This document shows positions 30,456 to 39,433 of a stretch of DNA of 64,000 nucleotides, in pieces (position 1 is the stretch's first letter; each line of letters opens with the position of its first letter). Below the pieces are notes generated by a model. The model did no database searches, had not been told where the DNA came from, and saw only the letters and a program-made list of their open reading frames with translations. The position numbers were made by a program, and so were the translations under genes. Origin of the DNA: Neolewinella marina (lineage in GTDB: Bacteria; Bacteroidota; Bacteroidia; Chitinophagales; Saprospiraceae); contig NZ_PDLO01000008.1 of NCBI RefSeq assembly GCF_002631205.1, positions 141,589 to 205,588 on the forward strand, written 5' to 3'.

Positions 30456-30938
30456 ATGACCCAGAAGCAACTTACCGTTTCCTACACCGAATTTCCGGAC
30501 CCTGCGGGACTGCCCGCCGCCGACCGCGAGCTGCTGGCCACCGCCACCCGCGCCCTGCCGGCCAGCTACGCCCCTTACTCCAACTTCCGGGTGGCCGCCG
30601 CCGCCCGGCTGGAGGACGGCACCGTGGTGACCGGCGGCAACATCGAGAATGCCGCCTACCCCATGTGCATCTGCGCCGAGCCCAACGCCATGGCCGCCGC
30701 GGCCAGCCTGCGGCCCGGTATGCCGGTGGTGGCCATGGCCATTACCGTCCAGGCCCCGGGCCGCGTACTCGACACCCCGGCCAGCCCCTGCGGCTCCTGC
30801 CGCCAGATCCTGAGCGAGCACGAAAGCCGCTTCGGCCACAGCCTGCGGCTCATCCTGCGCGGGGAGGGCGGACCGGTCTACGTCTTCGAGCGGGCCACCA
30901 CCCTGCTGCCCTTCGGATTCAGCGGTGAACTCCTGTAG
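30456..30938 (+). CDS. cdd: Cytidine deaminase
   Basis: 160 aa. Zinc-dependent deaminase of cytidine and deoxycytidine in pyrimidine salvage. CAEPNA provides the zinc-binding Cys and the catalytic Glu, and PCGSCRQIL provides the other two Cys ligands. SYAPYSNFRVAAA and the GGNIENAAYP substrate-binding segment are typical. The length fits the tetrameric Cdd type. It starts 44 bases after the last repeat marker and lies 13 bases before the M1 peptidase start. Confidence 0.95.
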   Translation: MTQKQLTVSYTEFPDPAGLPAADRELLATATRALPASYAPYSNFRVAAAARLEDGTVVTGGNIENAAYPMCICAEPNAMAAAASLRPGMPVVAMAITVQAPGRVLDTPASPCGSCRQILSEHESRFGHSLRLILRGEGGPVYVFERATTLLPFGFSGELL

Positions 30939-30951
30939 CCTAACTATACCC

Positions 30952-33741
30952 ATGCGCCTAATTCTCCTGCTCCTCCTGGCAGGCCCCTTGCTGGCCCAGG
31001 ACGGCCAATATTTCCAGCAGTCGGTCGACTACGGCATCAACGCCCGCCTCGACGACCGCGACCACGTCCTCCACGCCGAGCTGCGGCTGGGCTACATCAA
31101 CCACGCCCCCCGCGCCCTCGACTCCATCGTCTTCCACCTTTGGCCGCGGGCCTTCAGCGGCGACAATACCGCCTTCGCTCGCCAGCAGCTGCGCAACAGG
31201 AGTACCGACTTCCACTTCGCGCCGCCCGCGGCCCGCGGCACCCTGGACAGCCTCGACTTCCGCGTGGACAGCCACCCCGCCCGCTTCGCCTACACCGCGG
31301 ATCCCGACGTCGGGGTGCTCTACCTGAACGAGCCCCTGCGGCCCGGGGCCACTGCCGCCATCACCACCCCCTTCCGGGTGAAGATCCCCGAGAGCTTCAG
31401 CCGGCTGGGCCACGTGGGGGAGTCTTACCAGCTCACCCAGTGGTACCCCAAGCCCGCCGTCTACGACCGCGACGGTTGGCACCCCATGCCCTACCTCGAC
31501 CAGGGGGAATTCTACAGCGAATTCGGCAGCTTCCGCGTGACCCTCGACCTGCCCGCCAACTACGTGGTGGCCGCCACCGGGGTGCTGCAGGACCAGGAAG
31601 AACGGGCATGGCTGCTGGCGCGGGCCGACAGCACCCGCCGTGCCCTGGCCGGCCGCCGTGACCTTCCGTCCGGCTACGTCGACGAGTCCTTCCCCCCCAG
31701 CGCCGCGGAGCGCAAGACCCTGACCTATACGGCGAAGGGCGTACACGACTTCGCCTGGTTTGCTGACAAGCGCTTCATGGTACTCCACGACACCCTGGAA
31801 CTGGCGGATTCCCCCGGCACCCGCGGCCCCGCCGACGTATGGGCCTTCTTCACGGAAACCGAAGCCGCCCTGTGGAAAGACGCCACCGACTACCTCAAGC
31901 GGGCCGTGCGCTTCTACTCCGACCACCTGGGTCCCTACCCCTACCCCCAGGTGACCGGGGTGCAGAGCGCCCTGAGCGCCGGCGCCGGCATGGAGTACCC
32001 CATGATCACCGTCATCGGCCGCAGCTACACCGCCTACGGCCTCGACGAGGTACTGGCCCACGAGATCGGCCACAACTGGTTCTACGGCATCCTGGGCAGC
32101 AATGAACGCGACCACCCCTGGATGGACGAGGGACTGAACAGCTACTACGAGGGCCGCTACACCCGGCAATTTTACCCCGAACGGCGGGGGCGGCAGCAGG
32201 TCATCCCCGGCCGGGAGGTCGAGACAGACGCCCTGGCCTACCACTACCTGGCCCGGCTGGGCCGCGACCAGGCCCCCGACACCCCGATCGACCAACTGAG
32301 TGCCTTCAACTACTGGATCTCCGCCTACAGCAAGCCGGAACTGGTGCTGCAGGCCGTAGAGGAAAGGGTGGGCACGGAAGCCCTGGACGCGGCCTTCCGC
32401 GACTACTACGCGGCCTGGAAGTTCCGCCACCCCCGCCCGACCGACTTCTTCGCCGCCCTGGCCCCGCTGGGGGTAGACGACTACGTACGCGACGCCATGA
32501 CCTCCACCACGGCCGGGGAATTCAACCGGGCGGCCCGGTCCGCCGACCGTTCCCCCGGCCTGTCCCCGCCGAAACTGGCCCTCATCACCGACGCCGCCAG
32601 CGAGCGGCCGCAGCTGTTCGTCTCCCCCCTGCTCGGCTTCAACGAGAACGACGGGGTGCTGGCGGGCCTGGCCCTGCACAACCGCACCCTGGAGCCCCGG
32701 CGGCTGGAGTGGCTGGTGGCCCCGCTCTACGGCTTCGCGAGCAAGGAGCTGGCGGGCTTCGCCGGTGCCCGTTACCGGGTGGTGCGCCCCGCGGAGTGGC
32801 TGCAGCAGGTGGTCGTGGGCGGCGGGGTGCAGCGCTTCAGTGACTTCGATCCTCCAGCCGTGGACCGCCTGTACGGCTACGACCGCTGGGCGCTGCGCAG
32901 TGATTTTTACCTTGATCATCCGGCCAGCAGTCAGCGCAGCAGTCGGCTGTACAGTCAGCTCATCCGCCTGGACCGCCGCCGCCCCGACTTTGGCGACGGG
33001 GGCGTGCTGCTGGACCGGGCCGAGACGCTCACCACCCATTTCCTGCGCGCGGGCTACGCGGCCCGGGTGGAGCGGGAGATCAATCCCGTCGCCTACGGCG
33101 TCCAGCTGGAATACCGCAACGGGGGCGCGCAGCAGTTCCCCGCCGCCGACTACCTGCGACTGGACGCTACCCTCACCGGCGGCTACCAGTACCAAGCGGA
33201 CAAATTCCTCCGCTGGCGGTTATTCGGCGGCTACTTCCTGCAGCACGACCTGCGCGAGGGTAACACGGCCCCCTCCGTCAGCCTGTCGCTCGTCGACAAC
33301 GCCGCCAGCGACTACGCCTACGACGACCTTTACCTGGGCCGCAGCCAGGATGGCTGGTACCAGCAGCAGCTCGGGGAGCGGCAGGGTGGCTTCCGCGCAC
33401 CGGTAGCCGCGGCCTTCCCCTTCGGCCGCAGCAACGACTACCTGGCCGCTGTGAACCTGGACGGCGACCTACCCTTCCCCGGCCCGATCGGGGTCTTCCT
33501 CGACGCCGGGGCCTACGGCTACCGCCCCACCCTGAGCAGCGCCCAGTCCAACGCCGTCCGCTGGGTAGGGGGGCTGTCCGTCAACCTGTTCCAGGACCAG
33601 TTCCGCCTCTTCGTCCCCCTGCTGGCCGACGCCGACACCCGGGGGCTGCTGGAGCAGCGGGGCAACCTCCTCGACCGCGTTTCCTTCCGCCTCAACCTCT
33701 CCCGCCTCCTCCCCTGGCAGTGGATTGACGAATTACCCTAA
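30952..33741 (+). CDS. M1 family metallopeptidase, secreted
   Basis: 929 aa with a signal peptide (about 1-17, ending LLAQ). The zinc motif HEIGHNW is followed 18 residues later by Glu in MDEGLNSYYE, the HExxH-18-E gluzincin pattern, and GAGMEYPMITVIG is the M1 substrate-binding GxMEN equivalent. After the catalytic half, the C-terminal ~370 residues are unlike classical aminopeptidase N. They contain strand-like repeats (for example LYSQLIRLDRRRPDF, GGYFLQHDLREG) and may form a barrel or sandwich domain, so the protein may be outer-membrane-anchored. The ATG at 30952 is chosen for the signal peptide. It probably forms an operon with cdd. Confidence 0.88.
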   Translation: MRLILLLLLAGPLLAQDGQYFQQSVDYGINARLDDRDHVLHAELRLGYINHAPRALDSIVFHLWPRAFSGDNTAFARQQLRNRSTDFHFAPPAARGTLDSLDFRVDSHPARFAYTADPDVGVLYLNEPLRPGATAAITTPFRVKIPESFSRLGHVGESYQLTQWYPKPAVYDRDGWHPMPYLDQGEFYSEFGSFRVTLDLPANYVVAATGVLQDQEERAWLLARADSTRRALAGRRDLPSGYVDESFPPSAAERKTLTYTAKGVHDFAWFADKRFMVLHDTLELADSPGTRGPADVWAFFTETEAALWKDATDYLKRAVRFYSDHLGPYPYPQVTGVQSALSAGAGMEYPMITVIGRSYTAYGLDEVLAHEIGHNWFYGILGSNERDHPWMDEGLNSYYEGRYTRQFYPERRGRQQVIPGREVETDALAYHYLARLGRDQAPDTPIDQLSAFNYWISAYSKPELVLQAVEERVGTEALDAAFRDYYAAWKFRHPRPTDFFAALAPLGVDDYVRDAMTSTTAGEFNRAARSADRSPGLSPPKLALITDAASERPQLFVSPLLGFNENDGVLAGLALHNRTLEPRRLEWLVAPLYGFASKELAGFAGARYRVVRPAEWLQQVVVGGGVQRFSDFDPPAVDRLYGYDRWALRSDFYLDHPASSQRSSRLYSQLIRLDRRRPDFGDGGVLLDRAETLTTHFLRAGYAARVEREINPVAYGVQLEYRNGGAQQFPAADYLRLDATLTGGYQYQADKFLRWRLFGGYFLQHDLREGNTAPSVSLSLVDNAASDYAYDDLYLGRSQDGWYQQQLGERQGGFRAPVAAAFPFGRSNDYLAAVNLDGDLPFPGPIGVFLDAGAYGYRPTLSSAQSNAVRWVGGLSVNLFQDQFRLFVPLLADADTRGLLEQRGNLLDRVSFRLNLSRLLPWQWIDELP

Positions 33742-33743
33742 GC

Positions 33744-33898
33744 TTGTGTGGACTTTACCATTCGGCCTGCAAACGGGTCTTTTCCCCCTACGCTGCGTTG
33801 CCATAAACGGCTTCGTAGAGGGTTCTACGATCCGCTTTTACCGCCTTGCCTAGAGAAAAAATACCTCGTTTTCGTCCAGAAGCGCAAAATCCACACAA
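33744..33898 (-). repeat. Structured 155-bp element, copy B
   Basis: This is the inverted second copy of the element at 3926-4079. The ends pair as TTGTGTGGA (33744-33752) with TCCACACAA (33890-33898), and the inner hairpin at 33813-33830 has stem TCGTAGA/TCTACGA. Read on the minus strand it shares long blocks with copy A (AAAGCGGATCGTAG, CTACGAAGCCGTTT, CCGTTTGCAGG, CGAATGGTAAA). It starts 2 bases after the M1 peptidase stop. Confidence 0.8.
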
Positions 33899-33910
33899 CC
33901 TTAGCGCCCC

Positions 33911-34414
33911 ATGACCCTACCTGACTTCATCCGCCTAGCCGCCGAGCACCCGACCGAGGTGGTATTCTACTTTACGCTCGTGCCCGTAGCCGCCTTCCTG
34001 GCGGGCTGGATGGAGCCCGAGGAGGACCACCTGCCGCCCTGGAACTACCTCTATAGTGCCCTGCTGTACCTGGTGGCGGTGCCCGCTACCCTTTCCCTGG
34101 GACTGAGCGCCTATCAGTGGTCGGTGGGCGGGGCGGCCGCCGTGGCGCCCGATGTGGTGCTGCAGGTGGTGCCCGTGGCCAGTTTTTTCTACACGGCCTA
34201 CGTTATTCACCGCCGCATTGCGCTGGTGACCCTTCCGGGCTTCGGCCGGCTGGCCGGGCTGGTGGGGCTGGTGGCCGTCACCGCCCTGCTGCTGTGGGCG
34301 GTGGACCGCAGCGGACTGCTGGACCTTGGCAGTTGGAAGGTGCAGTACGTCGTTGCCGTTTTCCTCCTCCTGCTCGTGGTGGTGCGGGCCCTCTGGCGGC
34401 GGACGCTGGGCTAG
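33911..34414 (+). CDS. Membrane protein of unknown function
   Basis: 167 aa with about five hydrophobic segments (near residues 18-34, 45-66, 75-100, 105-130 and 145-162). The first loop carries GWMEPEEDHLPPWNY. I do not recognise the family. It starts 12 bases after structured element B, is divergent from nothing, and is followed by the subtilisin-like gene 108 bases downstream. An inner-membrane location is likely. Confidence 0.65.
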   Translation: MTLPDFIRLAAEHPTEVVFYFTLVPVAAFLAGWMEPEEDHLPPWNYLYSALLYLVAVPATLSLGLSAYQWSVGGAAAVAPDVVLQVVPVASFFYTAYVIHRRIALVTLPGFGRLAGLVGLVAVTALLLWAVDRSGLLDLGSWKVQYVVAVFLLLLVVVRALWRRTLG

Positions 34415-34522
34415 GCGGCGGGCGCGGGTGCCGGCGAACGGCAAGGCAGCAGTCATTGTTACCCTTCGGCACCTGGGTCGACGGCGGAACCCGTATTTTG
34501 TCCGGGTCCGTAACCACTCCAT

Positions 34523-37453
34523 ATGTCCCGTTCCCGCCTCCTGCTCCTGTTGGCCCTGCTCGGCTGCGCCGCGCTCGGTGCCCAGGTACTGGACTACGGG
34601 CAGGGGCAGCTGATCGTCCAGCTGGAGAGCAGGACGGAAGCCAAGGCCTGGATCCGGAGTCACCGGGAAATCGCCGCCTGGAAGCCCCTTGGTCAAAACC
34701 TGAATACTTACCTGGTCACCTTCGACTGGGCAAAGCACTCCGAAAAGCAGCTGCGGGCCGACTACGGCCGGGAAGCCGGGGTGGTGAACGTACAGCTCAA
34801 CTACCGGCTGACCATGCGGCGGCGCCCCAATGACCCCCGCTACCCCCAGCAGTGGCAATTCTTCAACACCGGACAGATCGGTGGGGAAACCGGGGCCGAC
34901 TACAACGTGCAGCCCGCCTGGGACGTCACCACCGGCGGGGTAACCACGAACGGAGACACCATCGTCATCGCCAGCATCGACAACGGCATCGACCTCGACC
35001 ACGAGGACCTGGTGGCCAACATCTGGGTGAACCGCGACGAAATCCCCGGCAACGGCCGAGACGACGACCGCAACGGCTACGTCGACGACCGCTTCGGCTG
35101 GAACACCAAACTGGACAACAACGACGTCGAGGGCGGCAAAGGCGACCACGGCACCCCCGTCATGGGGCAGATCGCCGCCGCGGGCAACAACCAGCGGGGG
35201 GTCACCGGGGTCAACTGGCTGGCCAGGGTAATGAACATCACCAACGACTTCGACCCCCTCGAATCGGAAGTCATCGAAGCCTACGGCTACGCCCTCGACG
35301 CCCGCCGGCGCTACGACGCCACCGGGGGGCGCGAGGGGGCCTACGTGGTGGCCACCAACGCCAGCTGGGGACGCGACCGCGCCTTTCCCTCCCAGAGCCC
35401 CATCTGGTGCGCCCTCTACGATACCCTGGGCAGCTACGGCATCATTAACGTGGCGGCGGTACCGAACCGCGACATCGACGTGGACGAGGTGGGCGACCTG
35501 CCCTCCCTCTGCCAGTCGGAGTATCTGGTGGTGGTGACGAGTATCGACACCCGCAACAAAAAGGTGAAGGACGCCGCGGCCGGCGCCATTTCCGTCGACC
35601 TGGCCGCCTTCGGCGAGGGGGTCTATACCACCCTGCTGGGCAACAGCTACGGCGCCGTATACGGCACCTCCTTCGCCACCCCGGCGGTGACCGGTGCCTT
35701 CGGATTGCTGTACTCGGCCCCCTGCGCGAGCCTCGGGCAGCTGCTGCGCAGCGACCCCCCGGCGGCGGCCCGCTACCTGCGCGACGTCCTCTTCGCCACC
35801 CTGCGCCCCTTGCCAACCCTGAAGGAAACTACCGTTACCGGCGGGGCCCTGGACGTGGGTGCGGCCATGACCGCCCTCATGCAGGGCTGCGTAGCCTGTC
35901 TGCCGCCTACCTCCTTCACCACCGCCCCGCCGGGCGATGCCTCCTCCGACCTGCTCCTCGACTGGAAGGTTACGGATGCCGCCGACCGGGTGGACCTCCG
36001 CTACCGGCCCGCCGGATCGACTGCGTGGACCACCCTGACGAACGTCCGCGCCCCCTACCGCCTCAGCGGGCTGCCCTCCTGCCGGGAGTACGACCTCCAG
36101 CTGGTGAGCCACTGCGGGGCCGACTCCGCCCAAACGGAAGTGTGGACGGTGGAAACGCCGGGTTGCTGCCGCCTCCCGGACGACTATCGGGTACGCGCCC
36201 TGGCCGGGGGCCGCATCGTAGCCGAATGGCAGCCCCTGCTCAATGCCCTGAGCTACACCCTGCGGTACCGCACGGGGGACGATGAGTGGACGGAGGTTAC
36301 CACCACCGAATCCCGCCTGGAACTCACCGGCCTGCGCAACTGCCGCACCTACGAAATCGAGCTGCGCACCAACTGCACCGGCGGCGCCACCCGGTTCCAG
36401 GGCCGCCGCATCCAGAAGACCCTGGGCTGCGGCGTCTGCCTGGATGCCGAATACTGCCTGCCCACCGGCTTCGGCAACGAGCAGGAGTGGCTGGCGCGGG
36501 TGGAGATTCCCGGCATCCTGGACGTACAATCCAGCCGCGAGATCGACGCCTACCGCAACTTCGGCGACCAGACCCTCAGCAGCATGGTGCCCGGCGGGGT
36601 CTACCCCATCACCCTCACCCCCGCCTACCGCGGCAGTGGATTCACCCAGGACTTCCACGTGTACATCGACTGGAACCAGGACGCCCAGTTCACCGCCGAC
36701 GAACTGGTGGTGGAGCAGTCCGCCCCCCGCGGCGGCGTGGCCCGGGGGAGCATCGTGGTACCGGAATCCACCGAGCTCGGCCTGACGCGGATGCGCATCA
36801 TCATGCAGTTCACCACGGTGAAGACCGGCCCCTGCCCCGCCGGCAGCAACCAGCAGTTCTCGGGGGAGGTGGAGGATTACTGCCTTGACATCACCCCCGT
36901 CCAGGGGTGCCCGGCGCCGCCCTCCCTGACGGCCACCTACAACGAGCAACTCCAGCAGACCCAGGTTTCCTGGGGGGCCTCGGCGGCTCCCGGCGGCAGT
37001 TACCTGCTGCGGTACCGCCCCCGCAACCGCGACGGCAACTACACCGAACGCACCGTCAAGGCGCTTACTGCCACCGTAACGGGCCTGAACCTCTGCAACA
37101 GCTACGAGGTACAGGTGGCCAGCATTTGCACCGGCGAACCCGGTCCCTTCCGCACCGTCTTCCTCGGCGACGACTGCGTGAACAACCGCAGCCTGCCCCT
37201 GCCCGACGCCCTGTGGTCGCTGTCGCCCAACCCCGCCCGGGAGCGGGCGTACCTGCGGTGGGAGTCACCGCTGCGGGTGGCGGGGGTAAGTCTCTTTGCC
37301 TTCGACGGCCGCCGCCTGGGTGAATGGTCCGTGCAACCCACCGCCCGCGAACTGCCCCTCGAGCTCGGGGAGCTCCCGCCGGGGGCCTATCTGCTGCAGC
37401 TGCGCACGGCCGATGGGCGGTCGGGGAGCCGACGGCTACTGCTGCTGCGGTAA
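34523..37453 (+). CDS. Subtilisin-like (S8) serine protease with GEVED domain and T9SS sorting domain
   Basis: 976 aa with a signal peptide (about 1-20). An N-terminal propeptide-like region (about 25-100) precedes the catalytic domain, with the triad Asp153 (IDNGID), His209 (GDHGTP) and Ser383 (GTSFATP), and oxyanion Asn279. Two Cys-containing fibronectin type III-like modules follow (about 470-640), then a GEVED-type domain (about 645-795, ending [12 protein letters not shown]), another FnIII module and a C-terminal type A sorting domain ([14 protein letters not shown] ... [12 protein letters not shown]). It is exported by the T9SS and attached to the surface or released. It likely degrades external protein. 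Confidence 0.93.
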   Translation: MSRSRLLLLLALLGCAALGAQVLDYGQGQLIVQLESRTEAKAWIRSHREIAAWKPLGQNLNTYLVTFDWAKHSEKQLRADYGREAGVVNVQLNYRLTMRRRPNDPRYPQQWQFFNTGQIGGETGADYNVQPAWDVTTGGVTTNGDTIVIASIDNGIDLDHEDLVANIWVNRDEIPGNGRDDDRNGYVDDRFGWNTKLDNNDVEGGKGDHGTPVMGQIAAAGNNQRGVTGVNWLARVMNITNDFDPLESEVIEAYGYALDARRRYDATGGREGAYVVATNASWGRDRAFPSQSPIWCALYDTLGSYGIINVAAVPNRDIDVDEVGDLPSLCQSEYLVVVTSIDTRNKKVKDAAAGAISVDLAAFGEGVYTTLLGNSYGAVYGTSFATPAVTGAFGLLYSAPCASLGQLLRSDPPAAARYLRDVLFATLRPLPTLKETTVTGGALDVGAAMTALMQGCVACLPPTSFTTAPPGDASSDLLLDWKVTDAADRVDLRYRPAGSTAWTTLTNVRAPYRLSGLPSCREYDLQLVSHCGADSAQTEVWTVETPGCCRLPDDYRVRALAGGRIVAEWQPLLNALSYTLRYRTGDDEWTEVTTTESRLELTGLRNCRTYEIELRTNCTGGATRFQGRRIQKTLGCGVCLDAEYCLPTGFGNEQEWLARVEIPGILDVQSSREIDAYRNFGDQTLSSMVPGGVYPITLTPAYRGSGFTQDFHVYIDWNQDAQFTADELVVEQSAPRGGVARGSIVVPESTELGLTRMRIIMQFTTVKTGPCPAGSNQQFSGEVEDYCLDITPVQGCPAPPSLTATYNEQLQQTQVSWGASAAPGGSYLLRYRPRNRDGNYTERTVKALTATVTGLNLCNSYEVQVASICTGEPGPFRTVFLGDDCVNNRSLPLPDALWSLSPNPARERAYLRWESPLRVAGVSLFAFDGRRLGEWSVQPTARELPLELGELPPGAYLLQLRTADGRSGSRRLLLLR

Positions 37454-37475
37454 CCGACCGTTGCAGCGGGAAAGT

Positions 37476-37483
37476 TACCTTTG
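37476..37483 (+). promoter_or_regulatory. -7 box of panB
   Basis: TACCTTTG fits TAnnTTTG and lies only 4 bases before the panB ATG at 37488, so a transcript from it would be leaderless or nearly so. A TTG at 37461-37463 is closer than usual (12 bases). Confidence 0.45.
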
Positions 37484-37487
37484 CGCC

Positions 37488-38309
37488 ATGAGCGTACACA
37501 AAGCGAGTGATGTCAAGCGGGTGACCACCCATACCCTGCAGTCGATGAAGGAGGCCGGGGAGAAGATTGCCATGCTGACCGCCTACGACTATTCCACCGC
37601 GCGGATCCTCGACGCCGCCGGCGTCGACGTGCTGCTGGTCGGCGATTCGGCCAGCAACGTCATGGCCGGCCACGAAACCACCCTGCCCATTACTCTCGAC
37701 CAGATGATCTACCACGCCTCCAGCGTGGTGCGTGGCGTGCAGCGGGCGCTAGTGATCGTCGACCTCCCCTTCGGCACCTACCAAGGCGACAGCAAGATGG
37801 CCCTGAAATCCAGCATCCGGATCATGAAGGAAAGCGGCGCCCACGCCGTCAAGCTGGAGGGCGGACAGGAGGTGGAGGAAAGCATCCGCCGCATCCTCAC
37901 CGCGGGCATCCCCGTGATGGGCCACCTGGGCCTGACGCCCCAGTCGATCTACAAGTTCGGCACCTACACCGTCCGCGCCAAGCAGGAAGCCGAGGCCCGC
38001 CGGCTGCTGAAGGACGCCAAAATGCTCGACGAGCTGGGCTGCTTCGGCCTGGTACTGGAAAAAATTCCCGCCGCCCTCGCCAAGCGCGTGAGCCGCAGCA
38101 TCGACATTCCCACCATCGGCATCGGTGGCGGGGCCGATACCGACGGTCAGGTGCTCGTCACCCAGGACATGCTGGGTATTACCAAGGACTTCCACCCCCG
38201 TTTCCTGCGGCGCTACGCCGAACTCTTCGACGTCATCAAGGAGGCCACCGCGGCCTACGTCCGGGACGTGAAGAGCCGGGAGTTTCCCAGCGAGGAGGAG
38301 CAGTACTGA
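37488..38309 (+). CDS. panB: 3-methyl-2-oxobutanoate hydroxymethyltransferase
   Basis: 273 aa, the usual length. It makes ketopantoate from 2-oxoisovalerate and methylene-tetrahydrofolate, the first committed step to pantothenate and CoA. Signatures are [38 protein letters not shown] and the catalytic Glu in [10 protein letters not shown]. The frame is open upstream to 37296, but that part overlaps the end of the protease gene. The ATG at 37488 gives the normal N terminus. No panC or panD is adjacent. Confidence 0.96.
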   Translation: MSVHKASDVKRVTTHTLQSMKEAGEKIAMLTAYDYSTARILDAAGVDVLLVGDSASNVMAGHETTLPITLDQMIYHASSVVRGVQRALVIVDLPFGTYQGDSKMALKSSIRIMKESGAHAVKLEGGQEVEESIRRILTAGIPVMGHLGLTPQSIYKFGTYTVRAKQEAEARRLLKDAKMLDELGCFGLVLEKIPAALAKRVSRSIDIPTIGIGGGADTDGQVLVTQDMLGITKDFHPRFLRRYAELFDVIKEATAAYVRDVKSREFPSEEEQY

Positions 38310-38403
38310 GGCCAACCTCAGCCCCACCACATTGTTAGCCAAACTGAAACCGCAGCCGGCCCGCCGCCGGCCGGAACTCCGGTGACAAGATTGATGTAAG
38401 CAT

Positions 38404-39429
38404 ATGAAAAGGATTCTCGGTATTGTCTTCCTGCTGGGCCTGGCCGCCCTCGGCTACGTCTACTACCAGCTCAAGGTGGTGGCCGCCGTTCCGGAAGACC
38501 TGGACGGGCCGGTTACGGTCCAGATCCCCACCGGCAGCAGCTACGAAGCCGTGATGGACACCCTGGCCGTAAAGGGCGTCCGGCTGAACCGTACCCTCTT
38601 CGACCCCCTGGCCGAACAGATGGGCTTCCGCCGCCCCCGCATGCGCTCCGGCCGCTTCGAGCTCCAGCCGGGCAGCAGCGCCCTGAGTGTGCTGCGCAAG
38701 CTGCGCGGCGGCGCCCAGGCGACCGTCGACGTGGTGCTGACCACCGAGCGGGAACCCATGAACGTGGCCGCCAAGGTGGCCCGCTTCCTGGAGCCCGACA
38801 GCCTCGCCTTCGTGCGCCTGTTCCAGGATACCCAGTACGTCGACAGCATCGGCTACACCCCCGCCACCCTGCAGACGCTCTTCATTCCCAACACCTACGA
38901 GATGTACTGGAACGCCACCCCACGCGACTTCGTCGCGCGGATGGTGAAGGAGCACGACCGCTTCTGGCACGCCAACGACCGGCTGGCGAAGGCCGAGGCC
39001 CTGCAGCTCACGCCGGCCGAAGTCTACACCCTGGCCAGCATCGTCGAAAAGGAGAGCCTGGTGGCCGCCGAGCGGCCCCGCATCGCCGGAGTATACCTCA
39101 ACCGCCTGCGCATCGGGATGCCCCTGCAGGCCGACCCCACGGCCGTCTTCGCCACCCGGGAGTTCGATGTTGGCCGCGTACTGACGCGCCACACCCAGTT
39201 CGACAGCCCCTACAACACCTACCGCTACGCGGGACTGCCCCCGGGGCCCATCACCATGTCCAGCGTGGGCAGCATCGACGCGGTGCTCAACCCCGAAGAC
39301 CACGAGTACCTCTACTTCTGCGCCCGGGGCGACGGTAGCGGGGAGCACAACTTCGCCAGTACCCTGGCCGGGCACTCCCGCAACATTGCCATTTACGTAG
39401 CCAACCTCCGCCAGCGCGGCATCCGCTAG
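38404..39429 (+). CDS. mltG: Endolytic murein transglycosylase MltG
   Basis: 341 aa. One N-terminal transmembrane helix (about 4-22) and a periplasmic YceG-like domain. The catalytic Glu lies in ASIVEKES at 211-218, followed by AGVYLNRLRIGMPLQADPT and YNTYRYAGLPPGPI, all family hallmarks. MltG cuts nascent glycan strands and helps set peptidoglycan chain length. The start codon follows a 94-base spacer containing a GC-rich stem (GCCGGC ... GCCGGC, about 38355-38372). Confidence 0.95.
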   Translation: MKRILGIVFLLGLAALGYVYYQLKVVAAVPEDLDGPVTVQIPTGSSYEAVMDTLAVKGVRLNRTLFDPLAEQMGFRRPRMRSGRFELQPGSSALSVLRKLRGGAQATVDVVLTTEREPMNVAAKVARFLEPDSLAFVRLFQDTQYVDSIGYTPATLQTLFIPNTYEMYWNATPRDFVARMVKEHDRFWHANDRLAKAEALQLTPAEVYTLASIVEKESLVAAERPRIAGVYLNRLRIGMPLQADPTAVFATREFDVGRVLTRHTQFDSPYNTYRYAGLPPGPITMSSVGSIDAVLNPEDHEYLYFCARGDGSGEHNFASTLAGHSRNIAIYVANLRQRGIR

Positions 39430-39433
39430 ACGC

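Noticed and set aside
33935..36949. 1004-codon open frame on the minus strand
   Set aside because: Antisense to the 167-aa membrane protein and the subtilisin-like gene; low-complexity Gly/Val/His-rich translation with no motif.
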